Below are positions 14,515 to 22,958 of a stretch of DNA of 64,000 nucleotides, in pieces. The stretch is taken from positions 23,684 through 87,683 of the IMG/VR virus record IMGVR_UViG_3300037258_000145. One strand, given 5' to 3'. Numbering within the stretch: the stretch's first letter is position 1; each line of letters starts with the position of its first letter. Below the pieces are notes generated by a model that ran no database searches, was not told where the DNA came from, and worked only from the letters and a program-made list of their open reading frames with translations. A program made the translations under genes and the position numbers. The stretch comes from a virus.

Positions 14515-17367
14515 TCAGTCGTCAGAGACCATGGCGATAGCGAACTGCTCGGGAGTCAGTTCTTCCATGGCCTGAGCGATCGCGGGTCCCGCGATCTGCG
14601 AATTGGGGGAATGGATGCCGCTTTTCAGCCGCTTGATCTTGGCGTGGACCTCGGCCAGCTTTTTGCTGTCCACAAGGTCGGGAGTGGGCCGGAATGCCGT
14701 ACCGGTCTGGCGGGCCTTGCGGGCTCGGGGATCGGGTGCCCGAAGGGCGGTCCTCACCTCGGCCTTGAAGGCTTCGAGCTCGGCCCTGGTTATCGTCACC
14801 GTGTCACCTTTCTGGCTCTTGTTCGCCTTTGCCTTGCGGGCCTTACCTTGGTCCGCACCCTTCTCGGGTGCCTTTGGGCCTTTGGCCTTGGCCGCGCCTG
14901 CGGTAGAGGCGGGAGTCAATCTGCCGTCATTGGTGCCTGCTGGTTTCGGTAGGGGGACGGGCTTGGCCGTCGCTTGGTACATGGCGTCTGGTTGGCCCAT
15001 GACGTCGTCGGGGGTGACATCGTTCGGATAGATGCCACCGTCTTTGTCGGCACTGTCGTGCATGGGGCAGATGCCGGGGAAGTTGCGGGCGATGTGGTCG
15101 TGCAGCATGGCCGCTACGTCGCCGTCGCCCTTGTCGCTGTTCTTGTAGAACACCCGCGCCGACGTCGGCGGGGCCAGCTCGGCGGCGGGCTTGTCCTTCT
15201 TGCCCTTCCGGGAGCCTTTCTTGCTCTTGGGCAGGCTGGCAGCCGAGACGCCGGGAGTGGGAGACGGACGAGCTTCGTTCGGGATCTGGCTAGTCCGGTT
15301 GAAGTCGGATGGCCCGAAGGTCGGGGCCATGCCCGGTGTGGGGATAGCGAACCCACCCGTCGGGGTGTCAGAGGTCGCACCGGACAGGAACGGGCGCTTG
15401 AACTGGTCAGGCGAGTTGAGCGTGAACCCCGTACCGGTCATGGTCGGGTACGCCGCTTCCATCGCCTTGTGAGCCGCCGTGCGCAGCCGTTCAAAGGTCG
15501 GGGTCGCCATCTGGCTGAGCTTGGTGGCCGCGGCCAACGAGTCGTAGGCGCGGGTGACGTCGCTCTCGCGTCCCTTGTCCTTGGCCATCTGGTAAGCGGT
15601 GGCGAAGTAAGAGGGGTCGATCGACTTGAGGGCTGACTCGGCGTCCACGGCGTAGACGGGGCACAGGGCATCGTGAGCGGCCAGGGCAGGCAGAGGAACG
15701 TGGCGGGACTTGTTGGCTCGCTTGGCTTTCTTCTTGTCCTTCTTGGCCTTGCGCTTCATACACATCTTGCACTTGCCACACTTGCCGCTGTCGCAGTTGG
15801 CGGGCATGGCGTCGTCAGGATCACCGTCGTCTCCACTCGGGGGCGGGGCGTCGTCATCGGTAGCATCGGCGCTGTCAGCCGGGGGGGCGTCCTTGGCTGC
15901 CTTCGGGGCAACCGGAGGAGCTTCCTTGTTGGCGATGTTGTCCTCGTCGGCATCCTGCGCGTCGTCCAGCACCTCTACGGCGTCTTGGACGTTGTCGAGG
16001 GCGTCGTCCACGATGTCATCCCCCGCTGTGGGCGGGTGATCCTCGGTATCGGCGTCCTGGGCGTCAGAGACATCGCCGGTGGCGTCCATCAGTTCATCGA
16101 TAGCGTCAGACACGTCGTCGTCGGTATCAGGTACTCCGTCATCATTGGAGTCATCCTGCTTGGCCGCTACGGGCTTGGTCTTCTTGGCCTTTTTGAAATC
16201 CATCGGGACCTGGCCGGCGCCTTCGCAGTCAGGGCACTTGCGGTTGCCCATCATGATCGTGCCTGAGCCCTTGCAGGTGGGACATGCCTTGTTGCCCTCG
16301 GTCGGGTCCTTACCGTCGAGACCGCTGGCCGCGGCTGCCTTGGTGGACTTGGCCGTGCATGCCGGGCACTTGCCGCAATCGCCAGACTCGCAATCCTTCA
16401 TCTGCTTCCCTTTCTTGACGCCCCAGCTGTCCGGCAGCTCGGCTGTAAAGCTCGGGCCCTTACGCTTGCACAGGGCTATGAGCTTGGATTTGAACTCTTC
16501 GAAGGTGGTAGAGCCCTTGTACCGGCCCCATGAACTGACGGCATCAGAGACATCGGCCGGAGTGACGACAGGGAACTTGCCATCTCCCTCGTCAGGCAGT
16601 ACGAAGTCGGCCGGGTCGAGCTTGTCCCGGTCCACTCCTCCACCGACATCGGGGTCCATGTCCCGCTTGAAAGCGGCATACCAGTGCGCCGCGGCCAGTG
16701 TCTTTTCGGCTCGGTAGACCATGGCCCGCTTGAGCGCCCTGGTGATCCCGTCGCCTGTCTCGTCTGTTACCGGCACCTCGTCAATACGCGCGGCACCGCG
16801 CGCTTCTGGTTCGCTGGACAGTCCGAACAGGTCGGGGGCTTGGCCCTTCGCCTTGGACTTGGCCATGACGAAGCGAGGCACCTTGGTCTTTTCCTTGGTC
16901 CCGGACACGCCCTCGATGTGAGCGTTCGGGTTCGCCCCGGCGTCAACCAGCGACACCTCACGCGCCCAGCCTCCGACCATTCGGCCGTTGGGGGCTTCGG
17001 GGTCACGGACGTATTCAGGGTCGTACCAGCCAACCGAAAAGTCCTTGTAGACGCCATTGAGCACGTGCTGGACGGCAGTCGGCTCATAAACATGCGCCCG
17101 GATACTCGACCCGTCTTCGGGATCGACTTCCAGGGCTATGCCGTTGCCCGCGGGCGGATAATATTCGCAGTGCTGACCGAACACCGCAGCGCCACCTTGG
17201 TACCAGTCAGATAAGGCCTTGGCGGCAAAGTCAGCATCGACTATCTCGCCGTCTGAGTCCAGGGAATCGTCGGTCACCTTGCCCCAGACGATCACCGAAC
17301 CGTCGGGCTGTTCCTTGCGCTTGGTGATCGGATGATAGGTACGACGGAGCGCGGGCCTAGTAGCCAG
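14515..17367 (-). CDS. Prohead protease/scaffold polyprotein with DnaJ-like zinc fingers
   Basis: 950 residues from CTG 17367. Residues ~1-150 are a prohead serine protease: His in VFGQHCE and Ser in WAREVSLVDAGANP match the HK97/XkdF-type catalytic pattern. Residues ~220-320 match the DUF6582-like unit. Next come cysteine clusters (CESGDCGKCPAC; CPTCKGSG and CPDCEGAG, the CxxCxGxG repeat of DnaJ), long acidic Asp/Ala repeats, another Cys cluster, and a Lys-rich helical C-terminus typical of scaffold. Probably self-cleaving. Zinc fingers in a scaffold are unusual. Its start context is AAGGCGG-CAT-CTG. Confidence 0.75.
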   Translation of the reverse strand: MATRPALRRTYHPITKRKEQPDGSVIVWGKVTDDSLDSDGEIVDADFAAKALSDWYQGGAAVFGQHCEYYPPAGNGIALEVDPEDGSSIRAHVYEPTAVQHVLNGVYKDFSVGWYDPEYVRDPEAPNGRMVGGWAREVSLVDAGANPNAHIEGVSGTKEKTKVPRFVMAKSKAKGQAPDLFGLSSEPEARGAARIDEVPVTDETGDGITRALKRAMVYRAEKTLAAAHWYAAFKRDMDPDVGGGVDRDKLDPADFVLPDEGDGKFPVVTPADVSDAVSSWGRYKGSTTFEEFKSKLIALCKRKGPSFTAELPDSWGVKKGKQMKDCESGDCGKCPACTAKSTKAAAASGLDGKDPTEGNKACPTCKGSGTIMMGNRKCPDCEGAGQVPMDFKKAKKTKPVAAKQDDSNDDGVPDTDDDVSDAIDELMDATGDVSDAQDADTEDHPPTAGDDIVDDALDNVQDAVEVLDDAQDADEDNIANKEAPPVAPKAAKDAPPADSADATDDDAPPPSGDDGDPDDAMPANCDSGKCGKCKMCMKRKAKKDKKKAKRANKSRHVPLPALAAHDALCPVYAVDAESALKSIDPSYFATAYQMAKDKGRESDVTRAYDSLAAATKLSQMATPTFERLRTAAHKAMEAAYPTMTGTGFTLNSPDQFKRPFLSGATSDTPTGGFAIPTPGMAPTFGPSDFNRTSQIPNEARPSPTPGVSAASLPKSKKGSRKGKKDKPAAELAPPTSARVFYKNSDKGDGDVAAMLHDHIARNFPGICPMHDSADKDGGIYPNDVTPDDVMGQPDAMYQATAKPVPLPKPAGTNDGRLTPASTAGAAKAKGPKAPEKGADQGKARKAKANKSQKGDTVTITRAELEAFKAEVRTALRAPDPRARKARQTGTAFRPTPDLVDSKKLAEVHAKIKRLKSGIHSPNSQIAGPAIAQAMEELTPEQFAIAMVSDD

Positions 17368-17379
17368 ATGCCGCCTTCA
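17365..17379 (-). promoter_or_regulatory. SD plus CTG start of the protease gene
   Basis: AAGGCGG-CAT-CTG. Weaker SD than its relatives but the same CAT-CTG context; gives 24 extra in-frame residues (ATRPALRRTYHPITKRKEQ) typical of protease N-termini. Confidence 0.5.
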
Positions 17380-17391
17380 GCGCTCGACCAG

Positions 17392-17469
17392 TCATTGGCC
17401 GAAAATCCTAGCCCGTTCGGCGTCGTCGTGGTTGGACCGGCACCACAGGAGCCCGCCTACGGGGGTCAG
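17392..17469 (-). CDS. Possible 25-residue peptide, CTG start
   Basis: CTG 17469 overlaps the zinc-ribbon stop (CTGA) and the frame runs 25 codons to TGA 17394-17392. It fills the gap before the protease SD. Supported only by overlap geometry. Confidence 0.3.
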   Translation of the reverse strand: MTPVGGLLWCRSNHDDAERARIFGQ

Positions 17470-17648
17470 GAGCGCTCTAGCCCTACCCACTTCACGGCTA
17501 GGCAACTCCAGCACAGCAACCAACTGGCCCGCTTACGACCGTCTACAGCCAGGCTCAGCTTGTGTAGGGAGTGGTCATGCTCTCCGCAGTCGCTACAGCG
17601 GCCGAGTCGCGCGCGTGCGACTGGTTTGCGCTTGTGGTGCTTGCTCAG
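17466..17648 (-). CDS. 60-residue zinc-ribbon protein with CTG start
   Basis: CTG 17648 overlaps the upstream stop as CTGA, the same geometry as the ATGA/GTGA junctions elsewhere. Basic N-terminus, then CSDC and CWSC zinc pairs separated by 25 residues. One copy of the 19-bp palindrome (17604-17622) lies inside the frame. Function unknown; likely a virion or assembly accessory. Confidence 0.55.
   Translation of the reverse strand: MSKHHKRKPVARARLGRCSDCGEHDHSLHKLSLAVDGRKRASWLLCWSCLAVKWVGLERS
17604..17622. repeat. 19-bp palindromic repeat, copy a
   Basis: GAGTCGCGCGCGTGCGACT, identical at 29128-29146 and 50869-50887. It encodes V-A-R-A-R-L here, a different reading frame from the other copies. 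Confidence 0.75.
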
Positions 17649-18052
17649 TGGACGTAGCCGGCGAGAACGGCGCTGATGACCGCGGCCGAGCCCGTCACAG
17701 CCAGGGTCAACGCGTTTCCGCTGCCGCCCGCCGAGGTGATCGACACGATAACCGGAGCCAGGGGCAGGGTCACTCCACACGTAATCGTGGCCAGGACGGT
17801 AGGCCCGGCCGCGTCGGTCAGGGTGATAGTGCCCGACGGTCCGCCCGCGAACACGACCAGGGCGCCGCGGAAGGTCTTGCCCGAGGGCACGGTGTACAAC
17901 ACGCCCGTCGTTTCCAACTCCACAGCCACGATGTTGCCAAGGGTGACGCCGTTGACCTGGGCTTGGGTGCCCTGATTGGGCAGGAGGCTGATGTTGCCGT
18001 TTACGGGATCGACCTTGACGAGACTGGCGGGGTTCGGGACGATGGTAGCCAC
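17645..18052 (-). CDS. Possible capsid decoration protein
   Basis: 135 residues, beta-rich, Gly/Ala/Val/Thr-dominated with almost no charge after residue 40, from GTG 18052. Composition and position just upstream of protease and capsid genes resemble small head-decoration or stabilisation proteins. No SD is clear. Assignment is by analogy only. Confidence 0.5.
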   Translation of the reverse strand: MATIVPNPASLVKVDPVNGNISLLPNQGTQAQVNGVTLGNIVAVELETTGVLYTVPSGKTFRGALVVFAGGPSGTITLTDAAGPTVLATITCGVTLPLAPVIVSITSAGGSGNALTLAVTGSAAVISAVLAGYVH

Positions 18053-18189
18053 GGGGCTTATCCTACGTCCGGTCTTGGCTCAGGGGTGGGATGGCCGGTC
18101 AGGACTTGCCGTGGATGGAGACCCCTCAACGTCTCAGGTTTTCTCTCCCGAGACGAAACCGGCCACCCGAGCTGTGAGCTTGTACCCGC
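18053..18189. other. Intergenic stretch without recognised gene
   Basis: 137 nt between two minus-strand genes. Contains GGCCGGT and ACCGGCC about 55 nt apart (weak inverted repeat). No promoter or terminator is convincing. Confidence 0.4.
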
Positions 18190-18396
18190 TCAAGAACCTA
18201 CCAAAAGTCCGAGACTGACGAACAGGAGCACCAGCAACCCGAAAGCTCCGATGGCCCACGCATACGGCCGGCCGAGAGGGATCACGCCGAACAACAGTCC
18301 GACCGCGGCCACGATCACGGCAATGAGAAAGAACAGTTGGGCGAGGTTCTGGTCCTGAGCAACGATGACAGCTAGCACGTTGGCGATCCTACCCAT
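18190..18396 (-). CDS. Two-helix membrane protein, holin-like
   Basis: 68 residues, mostly hydrophobic, with two TM helices (about 17-39 and 46-66) and a short loop (LGRPY). ATG overlaps the upstream stop (TAATG). Could be a holin or a small membrane accessory; no lysin gene is near. Confidence 0.6.
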   Translation of the reverse strand: MGRIANVLAVIVAQDQNLAQLFFLIAVIVAAVGLLFGVIPLGRPYAWAIGAFGLLVLLFVSLGLLVGS

Positions 18397-18755
18397 TACT
18401 GGCGAAGCTCTACCTTGGTGCCGTGCTCACCGCGGCGCACTACGCGTACGGGGGCGTTATAGCCCGCCCAGCCATCCACTGGTGGCACTGTCATGGTCAC
18501 CGGCTCGTCTGGCATTTCTAAGAGCCGTCGGCCCAATTCATGTGCCGTGAAGCAGTCAGGACCGAACGGTTTGAGTAATCCCGCTTCAGTCAGGGCCACA
18601 ACAGCGCATTGGGCCAATTGCCAAGTTGTGGAGGACTTCGGCCACGGGAAGTCGGACGGCAGTCCGTTCCTTAGAATGTTGTGAACGATGCCCTCTGCTT
18701 GGGTCTGAGCGTGGCCGATAGCGGCTTCGTTCCTGGGGTCCTTCTTTGCGGTCAT
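18396..18755 (-). CDS. Hypothetical protein
   Basis: 119 residues from ATG 18755, SD GAGGGAG 7 nt upstream. Helical, with a DFPWPKSSTTWQLA segment. A TATTAT hexamer about 35 nt upstream may be its -10 box. Family not recognised. Confidence 0.6.
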   Translation of the reverse strand: MTAKKDPRNEAAIGHAQTQAEGIVHNILRNGLPSDFPWPKSSTTWQLAQCAVVALTEAGLLKPFGPDCFTAHELGRRLLEMPDEPVTMTVPPVDGWAGYNAPVRVVRRGEHGTKVELRQ

Positions 18756-18827
18756 GGGGGTACTCCCTCTCGCTGGGTTTTGGGGACATAATATCTGGTG
18801 GGTGCTCCCCTCATGCTTAGCGTGGGG

Positions 18828-19064
18828 CTACTTTCGGCTAGGCGCGGGTGGCCGAGGCCAACACCGGAATTTAGGACCCCACGCATCGTAGCCATTACCT
18901 GCGTGGTCGCTGACGTGGGAGGGGTTGAGGACGCAGACCGCCTTATCAGGTCCAGACGCATGACACTTGGGCTGCGAGCCCACCTGAAGATCCATGAACT
19001 GAGCCCAACTCAGATCATCCACTTCCAGCGCTTCGCGGACTCGTATATCAACTGCGTCGGGCAT
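18828..19064 (-). CDS. Small zinc-binding protein of actinophage type
   Basis: 78 residues ending with a C...C..NPSHVSDHAGNGYDAW pattern, which resembles the short Cys/His proteins common in actinophages. ATG 19064 has no clear SD. A TAAGCT box lies about 55 nt upstream. Confidence 0.55.
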   Translation of the reverse strand: MPDAVDIRVREALEVDDLSWAQFMDLQVGSQPKCHASGPDKAVCVLNPSHVSDHAGNGYDAWGPKFRCWPRPPAPSRK

Positions 19065-19116
19065 GGGGTTCGATTTCGTAGTGCCAGTCTTTCAGGACTC
19101 GGAATTGCGCTACCTG

Positions 19117-19122
19117 AGCTTA
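19117..19122 (-). promoter_or_regulatory. -10 box (TAAGCT), leadered
   Basis: TAAGCT at 19122-19117 with GTGCCG 16 nt upstream as a weak -35. Would drive the 78-residue gene. Confidence 0.4.
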
Positions 19123-19201
19123 GCGCTATGCTCAGTCTCGGCACTCGACGGTCTACAGAACTGAGCACCTGATTCGCGATAGAAACGGCTCCCGGGTGGA
19201 G

Positions 19202-19459
19202 CTAGGTGTTGGGCTCGAGAGTGCTGCCGCTGGGCGGGCCTGGTCGACGTGACGATGTTGACGTAGGGCCCGCTTGGCGGTCTGTCTCTTTCTTCGTCCG
19301 TTGTCTGGCTTCGAAGCGTCGTATTGCCACGCGTTGATCGACATGGTTGGTCAGATCAAGCAGGAGATTCATGCCATCGATCCCGCCTGACGACCAGTCG
19401 ATCTGCACCCATTCGCCGCGGCTACGGCTGAAGAACGGACCTGTCAGGTCTCTGCTCAT
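19202..19459 (-). CDS. Hypothetical protein
   Basis: 85 residues from ATG 19459 with GGGAGGG just upstream. N-terminus WVQIDWSSGGIDGMNLLLDL may form a beta-hairpin and helix; the C-terminus is disordered and rich in Ser/Pro. Not recognised. Confidence 0.55.
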   Translation of the reverse strand: MSRDLTGPFFSRSRGEWVQIDWSSGGIDGMNLLLDLTNHVDQRVAIRRFEARQRTKKETDRQAGPTSTSSRRPGPPSGSTLEPNT

Positions 19460-19469
19460 TTTCCCTCCC

Positions 19470-19883
19470 TCATCTCAATCGACGTTGGCGCTTGCTATCC
19501 AGCCGGACCGTAGACCTCAACTGGTCCAGCGTGGCCAGGTACTCCTCCCAGTGTGCCTGGACGAGCAAGCCGACCGCTCGCAACTCCAGACGAGCCAGCT
19601 CGGCTCGGCCGTCCGTGCTCCAGCCGTTCGGCAACCGGCCGATGGCACTGAGCGGGTCGCGGTCCCATGTGGCGTGACGCTGGACCGTCTGTAGGCAGGT
19701 GACGCAAAACTCGTAATGTGAGCGCGCCTGGCCGATCTCCTGCGCCCTTTTGGTGGCTTGCTCCCGAGACAGGACTCGGGTGAACTCAATGGCGTCATGA
19801 CCGCACTCGGTGCGCGGTGTGCCCGTTTCCCAAGGCAGACGGTCCCGGGCAATGTGCGCCAACGCCGCCGCGACCTCAGTCAT
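19470..19883 (-). CDS. Hypothetical protein with zinc motif
   Basis: 137 residues. CGH (residues 27-29) and CVTC (about 60-63) with HYEF suggest a zinc site; C-terminal half is helical and basic. ATG 19883 overlaps the upstream stop (ATGA). Confidence 0.6.
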   Translation of the reverse strand: MTEVAAALAHIARDRLPWETGTPRTECGHDAIEFTRVLSREQATKRAQEIGQARSHYEFCVTCLQTVQRHATWDRDPLSAIGRLPNGWSTDGRAELARLELRAVGLLVQAHWEEYLATLDQLRSTVRLDSKRQRRLR

Positions 19884-20182
19884 TCTCCTCCGTCAAGCAA
19901 GACAGGCAATCGCACCAAGGGACAGCCGCAGGGCCAAGGACCTTCCTCGGGAGCATCGGCGATGCACTCGGCCAGATCGGCTTCTGTCGGAAGTTCACCT
20001 TGCATGGCGCGTGCCACGACGAAAGCGAGCTGCAAGGTCACAATGACCAACTCGTCGTGGTCCAACAGTTGCAGTCGGGCCTTCAGGGTGTCGTAGTTTT
20101 CTTGCCCGTGTTCTTGGCAATAGTCGTCCAGCAACAAGCTCACGGCTTGCACCGTCGCCGGCTCCAGGGCTAGTTCGCTCAT
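19880..20182 (-). CDS. Hypothetical protein
   Basis: 100 residues from ATG 20182, which overlaps the upstream stop (ATGA). Helical and acidic, with a C-terminal CGCP. Unknown; part of a three-gene operon read from 20880. Confidence 0.6.
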   Translation of the reverse strand: MSELALEPATVQAVSLLLDDYCQEHGQENYDTLKARLQLLDHDELVIVTLQLAFVVARAMQGELPTEADLAECIADAPEEGPWPCGCPLVRLPVLLDGGE

Positions 20183-20880
20183 CGGGTCTTGGCTCCAGAC
20201 GGGCACACGGCGTGGGCGAAGGCCAGACCAGCCCGCACGATGCTGGACTCCTTGTCGAAGGGTCGTTTGCAACGAGAGCACTTCCCGCTGGCGTGGAGTT
20301 CGATCAAGATGCCCTCAGTAGCTGTAGCCGTCATCAGATATTGCTCAGGCGTGATGCGGGCCCTCGCCGTGTTGAACTCTTCCGTCCTAGACCGGGCGAC
20401 GTTCGTTTTGGGAGGCTCGGCCAACTTGGACTCGGCATCGATCAGGCCGCTGGCGGTAGGGCGCGGCGATTCGGAGGCGTAACGCTCAAACTCTGGTTCA
20501 GGTACGAACGCAATCTTCTGGGCCTCAGAGGACTCTCGTTTAGTTATGCCCAGGTCGGAGAGGGTCGGCGAAACCGGTTCCCCCGGTAACCGGTTTTTCG
20601 GAGGACGCCCGCCCTTCGGCAAATCGGTCTTCACCAGCAACTCACCAAGCCGTCGCTTGGTGCGCAGGACCACTTCGGCCGCTTGCCGTTGAACATCCTT
20701 GGCGGCGTTCATGGTGCGAGTCAGATACTCCACCGCCTCGGCTTGCTTGAGGAATTGGGCGACCTCGATAGGGTCCTCCAATGTCGCTAGCGCGGTGCTC
20801 GCCCGCTCAAAGAAGTCGAACGCTTGTTGGACTTCGCCATAGCGCTCAGGAAGGTTGTCGCTAGTACGCTGCTCTGTCAT
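20179..20880 (-). CDS. DNA-associated phage/plasmid protein (LGITKxxSSxxQxIA family)
   Basis: 233 residues from ATG 20880 with GGAGG upstream. Coiled N-terminus, then RRLGELL and SDLGITKRESSEAQKIAFVP. This resembles phage and plasmid proteins found beside ParB or methyltransferase genes, where the segment acts like a small HTH. C-terminal CSRC...HAVC zinc pair. Role in DNA binding is inferred. Confidence 0.6.
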   Translation of the reverse strand: MTEQRTSDNLPERYGEVQQAFDFFERASTALATLEDPIEVAQFLKQAEAVEYLTRTMNAAKDVQRQAAEVVLRTKRRLGELLVKTDLPKGGRPPKNRLPGEPVSPTLSDLGITKRESSEAQKIAFVPEPEFERYASESPRPTASGLIDAESKLAEPPKTNVARSRTEEFNTARARITPEQYLMTATATEGILIELHASGKCSRCKRPFDKESSIVRAGLAFAHAVCPSGAKTR

Positions 20881-20951
20881 CGGGACCTCCAGTGTCTCGA
20901 TCAGTGGCCCGGCTGCTCATCACAGTGCGGGCCACACCTATGTCACCGACC

Positions 20952-20957
20952 ATCTTA
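20952..20957 (-). promoter_or_regulatory. -10 box (TAAGAT), leadered
   Basis: TAAGAT at 20957-20952, about 70 nt upstream of ATG 20880, in a 160-nt gene-free gap (20881-21040). Confidence 0.4.
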
Positions 20958-21040
20958 GCCTGTCATCGAACACCGATTCGCCCCGCCAACCACCGAATCT
21001 AGGGCGCTAACCGCCCTTTCACGATGTCACTACGGCAGGA

Positions 21041-21292
21041 TTAGGACCGCCACCAGTGCACCGGTCGAACTCCGACGAGGGTGTTTGTGGCGTAGTCGAT
21101 GTCCTCGTAACGGTAGACCTCGCCGTCAATGACGATGCGACCTCGCCTTGGCAGACTGCCCGCTTGGGCTATCGGAAGCCTGACGTCGTCCCAGCACCGG
21201 ATGGCGCGACGGCGGATAGCTATCGGAAAGGCCAAGATCGCTATCCCAAGGATCGCGGTGACAACGTAGGCCATGATCCAGGCGACACTCAT
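21041..21292 (-). CDS. Single-pass membrane protein
   Basis: 83 residues. ATG 21292 overlaps the upstream stop (TGATG). Residues 2-26 form a TM helix, followed by RRR and a small beta domain (GRIVIDGEVYRYEDIDYATN). Likely inserted with its C-terminus in the cytoplasm. Function unknown. Confidence 0.6.
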   Translation of the reverse strand: MSVAWIMAYVVTAILGIAILAFPIAIRRRAIRCWDDVRLPIAQAGSLPRRGRIVIDGEVYRYEDIDYATNTLVGVRPVHWWRS

Positions 21293-21570
21293 CAGTAAGT
21301 GACCCGCCAAACGATGTTGATCGTGTTACCGTTGCCGCCGAAGTTGACCGTCACGCTTTCGTACACCGGAGCTGCATCTGTAGGTTGGCGGAAGCCTAGA
21401 ACTGGATCGACTGGGGCGCGGTTCAGGTCGTCTTCGGTGATGCCGTGACGCTCCATCACTTGGGCGGCTTTGGCTCTACAGGCCTCAGCTTCGGCGGGGA
21501 AGGTGGTGCGGTCGGCTTTACGGAGCAGTAGCTCAACCAGTCTGACTCTCTTCGGGTCAGGCATCGACAT
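21292..21570 (-). CDS. DUF2786-like protein
   Basis: 92 residues. LLRKADRTTFPAEAEACRAK then MERHGI matches the N-terminal motif of DUF2786 proteins. C-terminus is a beta-hairpin with NFGGNGNTINI. ATG 21570 has GGAGAG 5 nt upstream. Molecular role of the family is unknown. Confidence 0.65.
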   Translation of the reverse strand: MSMPDPKRVRLVELLLRKADRTTFPAEAEACRAKAAQVMERHGITEDDLNRAPVDPVLGFRQPTDAAPVYESVTVNFGGNGNTINIVWRVTY

Positions 21571-21793
21571 GCGTCTCTCCACTCGGTCCCGATTTGAAAA
21601 GTTCCTGGTGAGCTACGCACAACGACACCAGCACGAACCATGTGTCAATAGACAATACGAGGGTGTCAGTTGCAATATTCTGGCACTGGAGTAGGCCGAT
21701 TTCTTCCCTTATTGCCGCCATGCAATGGGCATCTCCAGCGGCGACAGCATTGATCAGGGTCGAACGCGAGGGCTTGGAGTCAGGAGCAGTCAT
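21557..21793 (-). CDS. Hypothetical protein
   Basis: 78 residues, helical, with several Cys (HCM, LQCQ, SLCV). Overlaps both neighbours by about 14 nt. Not recognised. Confidence 0.5.
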   Translation of the reverse strand: MTAPDSKPSRSTLINAVAAGDAHCMAAIREEIGLLQCQNIATDTLVLSIDTWFVLVSLCVAHQELFKSGPSGETHVDA

Positions 21794-22067
21794 CGACAGC
21801 GACCTGCTTGATGTCCCGGAGTGCGGCTAGAACCTTGACCAGTCGGACGCGCTGACATCGCAGGGCGTGATGGTAGTGAGCTGGTGACGCTACTCCTAGG
21901 TGCCAGTGCCGGCCCATGCGACAACGGTAGGGGATCAGGTGGTAGACGTCGAAGCCCTTGGCCGTCAGTCGTTGCGCTGCGAGGCAGGCTTCCCATGCCG
22001 TCGGGTAGGGCTTCTTTGGCTTGGTGCGACCATCTCTCAAGGTGACGTGACCGAGACCGCGCGTCAC
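21780..22067 (-). CDS. Small Cys/His protein (YRCRxGRHWHLG motif)
   Basis: 95 residues. KPYPTAWEACLAAQRL followed by YHLIPYRCRMGRHWHLG is like short actinophage proteins that carry an incomplete zinc finger before an aromatic HxG motif. GTG 22067 lies 21 nt after the previous stop; no SD seen. Confidence 0.55.
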   Translation of the reverse strand: MTRGLGHVTLRDGRTKPKKPYPTAWEACLAAQRLTAKGFDVYHLIPYRCRMGRHWHLGVASPAHYHHALRCQRVRLVKVLAALRDIKQVAVDDCS

Positions 22068-22088
22068 GACAGCACCCAGGCTACGGGT

Positions 22089-22439
22089 TCAGGCATTGAA
22101 CGTGCTGTCCAGGAGGGCTTGGCCGATGATCGAGGGAAGGCGTCCACCGTCGGGGACACAGCCCCAGGGGCAGGGCATGTCCTCGACTACTCCCCACAAG
22201 CGGCACAGTGTCGGTCTCACGTCGTAGACGCTACAGCGACCGTCCTTTAGGGCTGGGCAGGTGTAGTCGCCGTCCATGAGATAGCTGGCAACCGCCTCGG
22301 CGACAGGAGGGAGGTGTATTCCCTTCATGCTGAGCAGGGCGCGCTCTTGGCTACTGGCTTCGATCGGGCCGCAGGACTCGGCGCACAGGCCCTTGCAGTG
22401 CATGGCTGGGATCTTCCCCCAAGCTACGGGGTCAGGCAT
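22089..22439 (-). CDS. YkgJ-family zinc/iron-chelating protein
   Basis: 116 residues. Cysteine pattern CKGLC...SCG, then CPALKDGRCSVYDVRPTLC and CPWGC matches YkgJ/FliB-like CxxxCxxC metal-binding proteins. Such proteins chelate Zn or Fe; a role in phage biology is not known. ATG overlaps the previous frame. Confidence 0.75.
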   Translation of the reverse strand: MPDPVAWGKIPAMHCKGLCAESCGPIEASSQERALLSMKGIHLPPVAEAVASYLMDGDYTCPALKDGRCSVYDVRPTLCRLWGVVEDMPCPWGCVPDGGRLPSIIGQALLDSTFNA

Positions 22440-22683
22440 GTCGGCGCCGTTTGCGTCGAGGCAGGAGTGCGATGCGTTGGGCCATCTTCACCTCGGACTC
22501 CGCCTGTTTGGCTTTCCACAACTCGGACGCCGACAGGGCGCGCTCGTACTGGCTGCGGAGGTAGCGCTCGCGTACCTCGTCGGGAGTCAGGGACCGACTG
22601 GAGTGTACGCCGCAGTAGCGACAGGGCTTGCCGGAGTCTGGGGCGCCGCAGTTCGGGCACCTCACTACGATGTCAGTGCTCAC
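22432..22683 (-). CDS. Zinc-ribbon protein with helical basic tail
   Basis: 83 residues. CPNC and CRYC form an N-terminal zinc ribbon, then a long helix with Lys/Arg-rich end (RRKRRRH). GTG overlaps the upstream stop (GTGA). Confidence 0.65.
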   Translation of the reverse strand: MSTDIVVRCPNCGAPDSGKPCRYCGVHSSRSLTPDEVRERYLRSQYERALSASELWKAKQAESEVKMAQRIALLPRRKRRRHA

Positions 22684-22958
22684 ACCTGTCTCCTAGCTAG
22701 TCCTCGGGCTCCGTAAGTGCCCCAGCGGGTCCACTCGTCCATGGTGATGAGGATGGCGCCTTCGGACTGGGCTAGGCGCTCTAGGGCCTCCAGGTGGTCC
22801 GGAGATAGGCCGTCGTGGACGATCGTGGTCTTGAGTCGCGAGCCGTGGCCGACGCGGCGAGCCGACTTCTCTCTGATGGCGCTACGACGACGTACCTCGT
22901 CTGCGCTCATGTCGGCGAAGCTGCCGGCGCGTCTCCAGTCGCGGTAGGGCTTGGTCAC
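22680..22958 (-). CDS. Hypothetical basic protein
   Basis: 92 residues if started at GTG 22958, overlapping the upstream stop (GTGA). An ATG at 22973 is the alternative. Basic helical N-half, then SPDHLEALERLAQSEGAILITMDEW, possibly a short nucleic-acid-binding unit. Not recognised. Confidence 0.5.
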   Translation of the reverse strand: MTKPYRDWRRAGSFADMSADEVRRRSAIREKSARRVGHGSRLKTTIVHDGLSPDHLEALERLAQSEGAILITMDEWTRWGTYGARGLARRQV

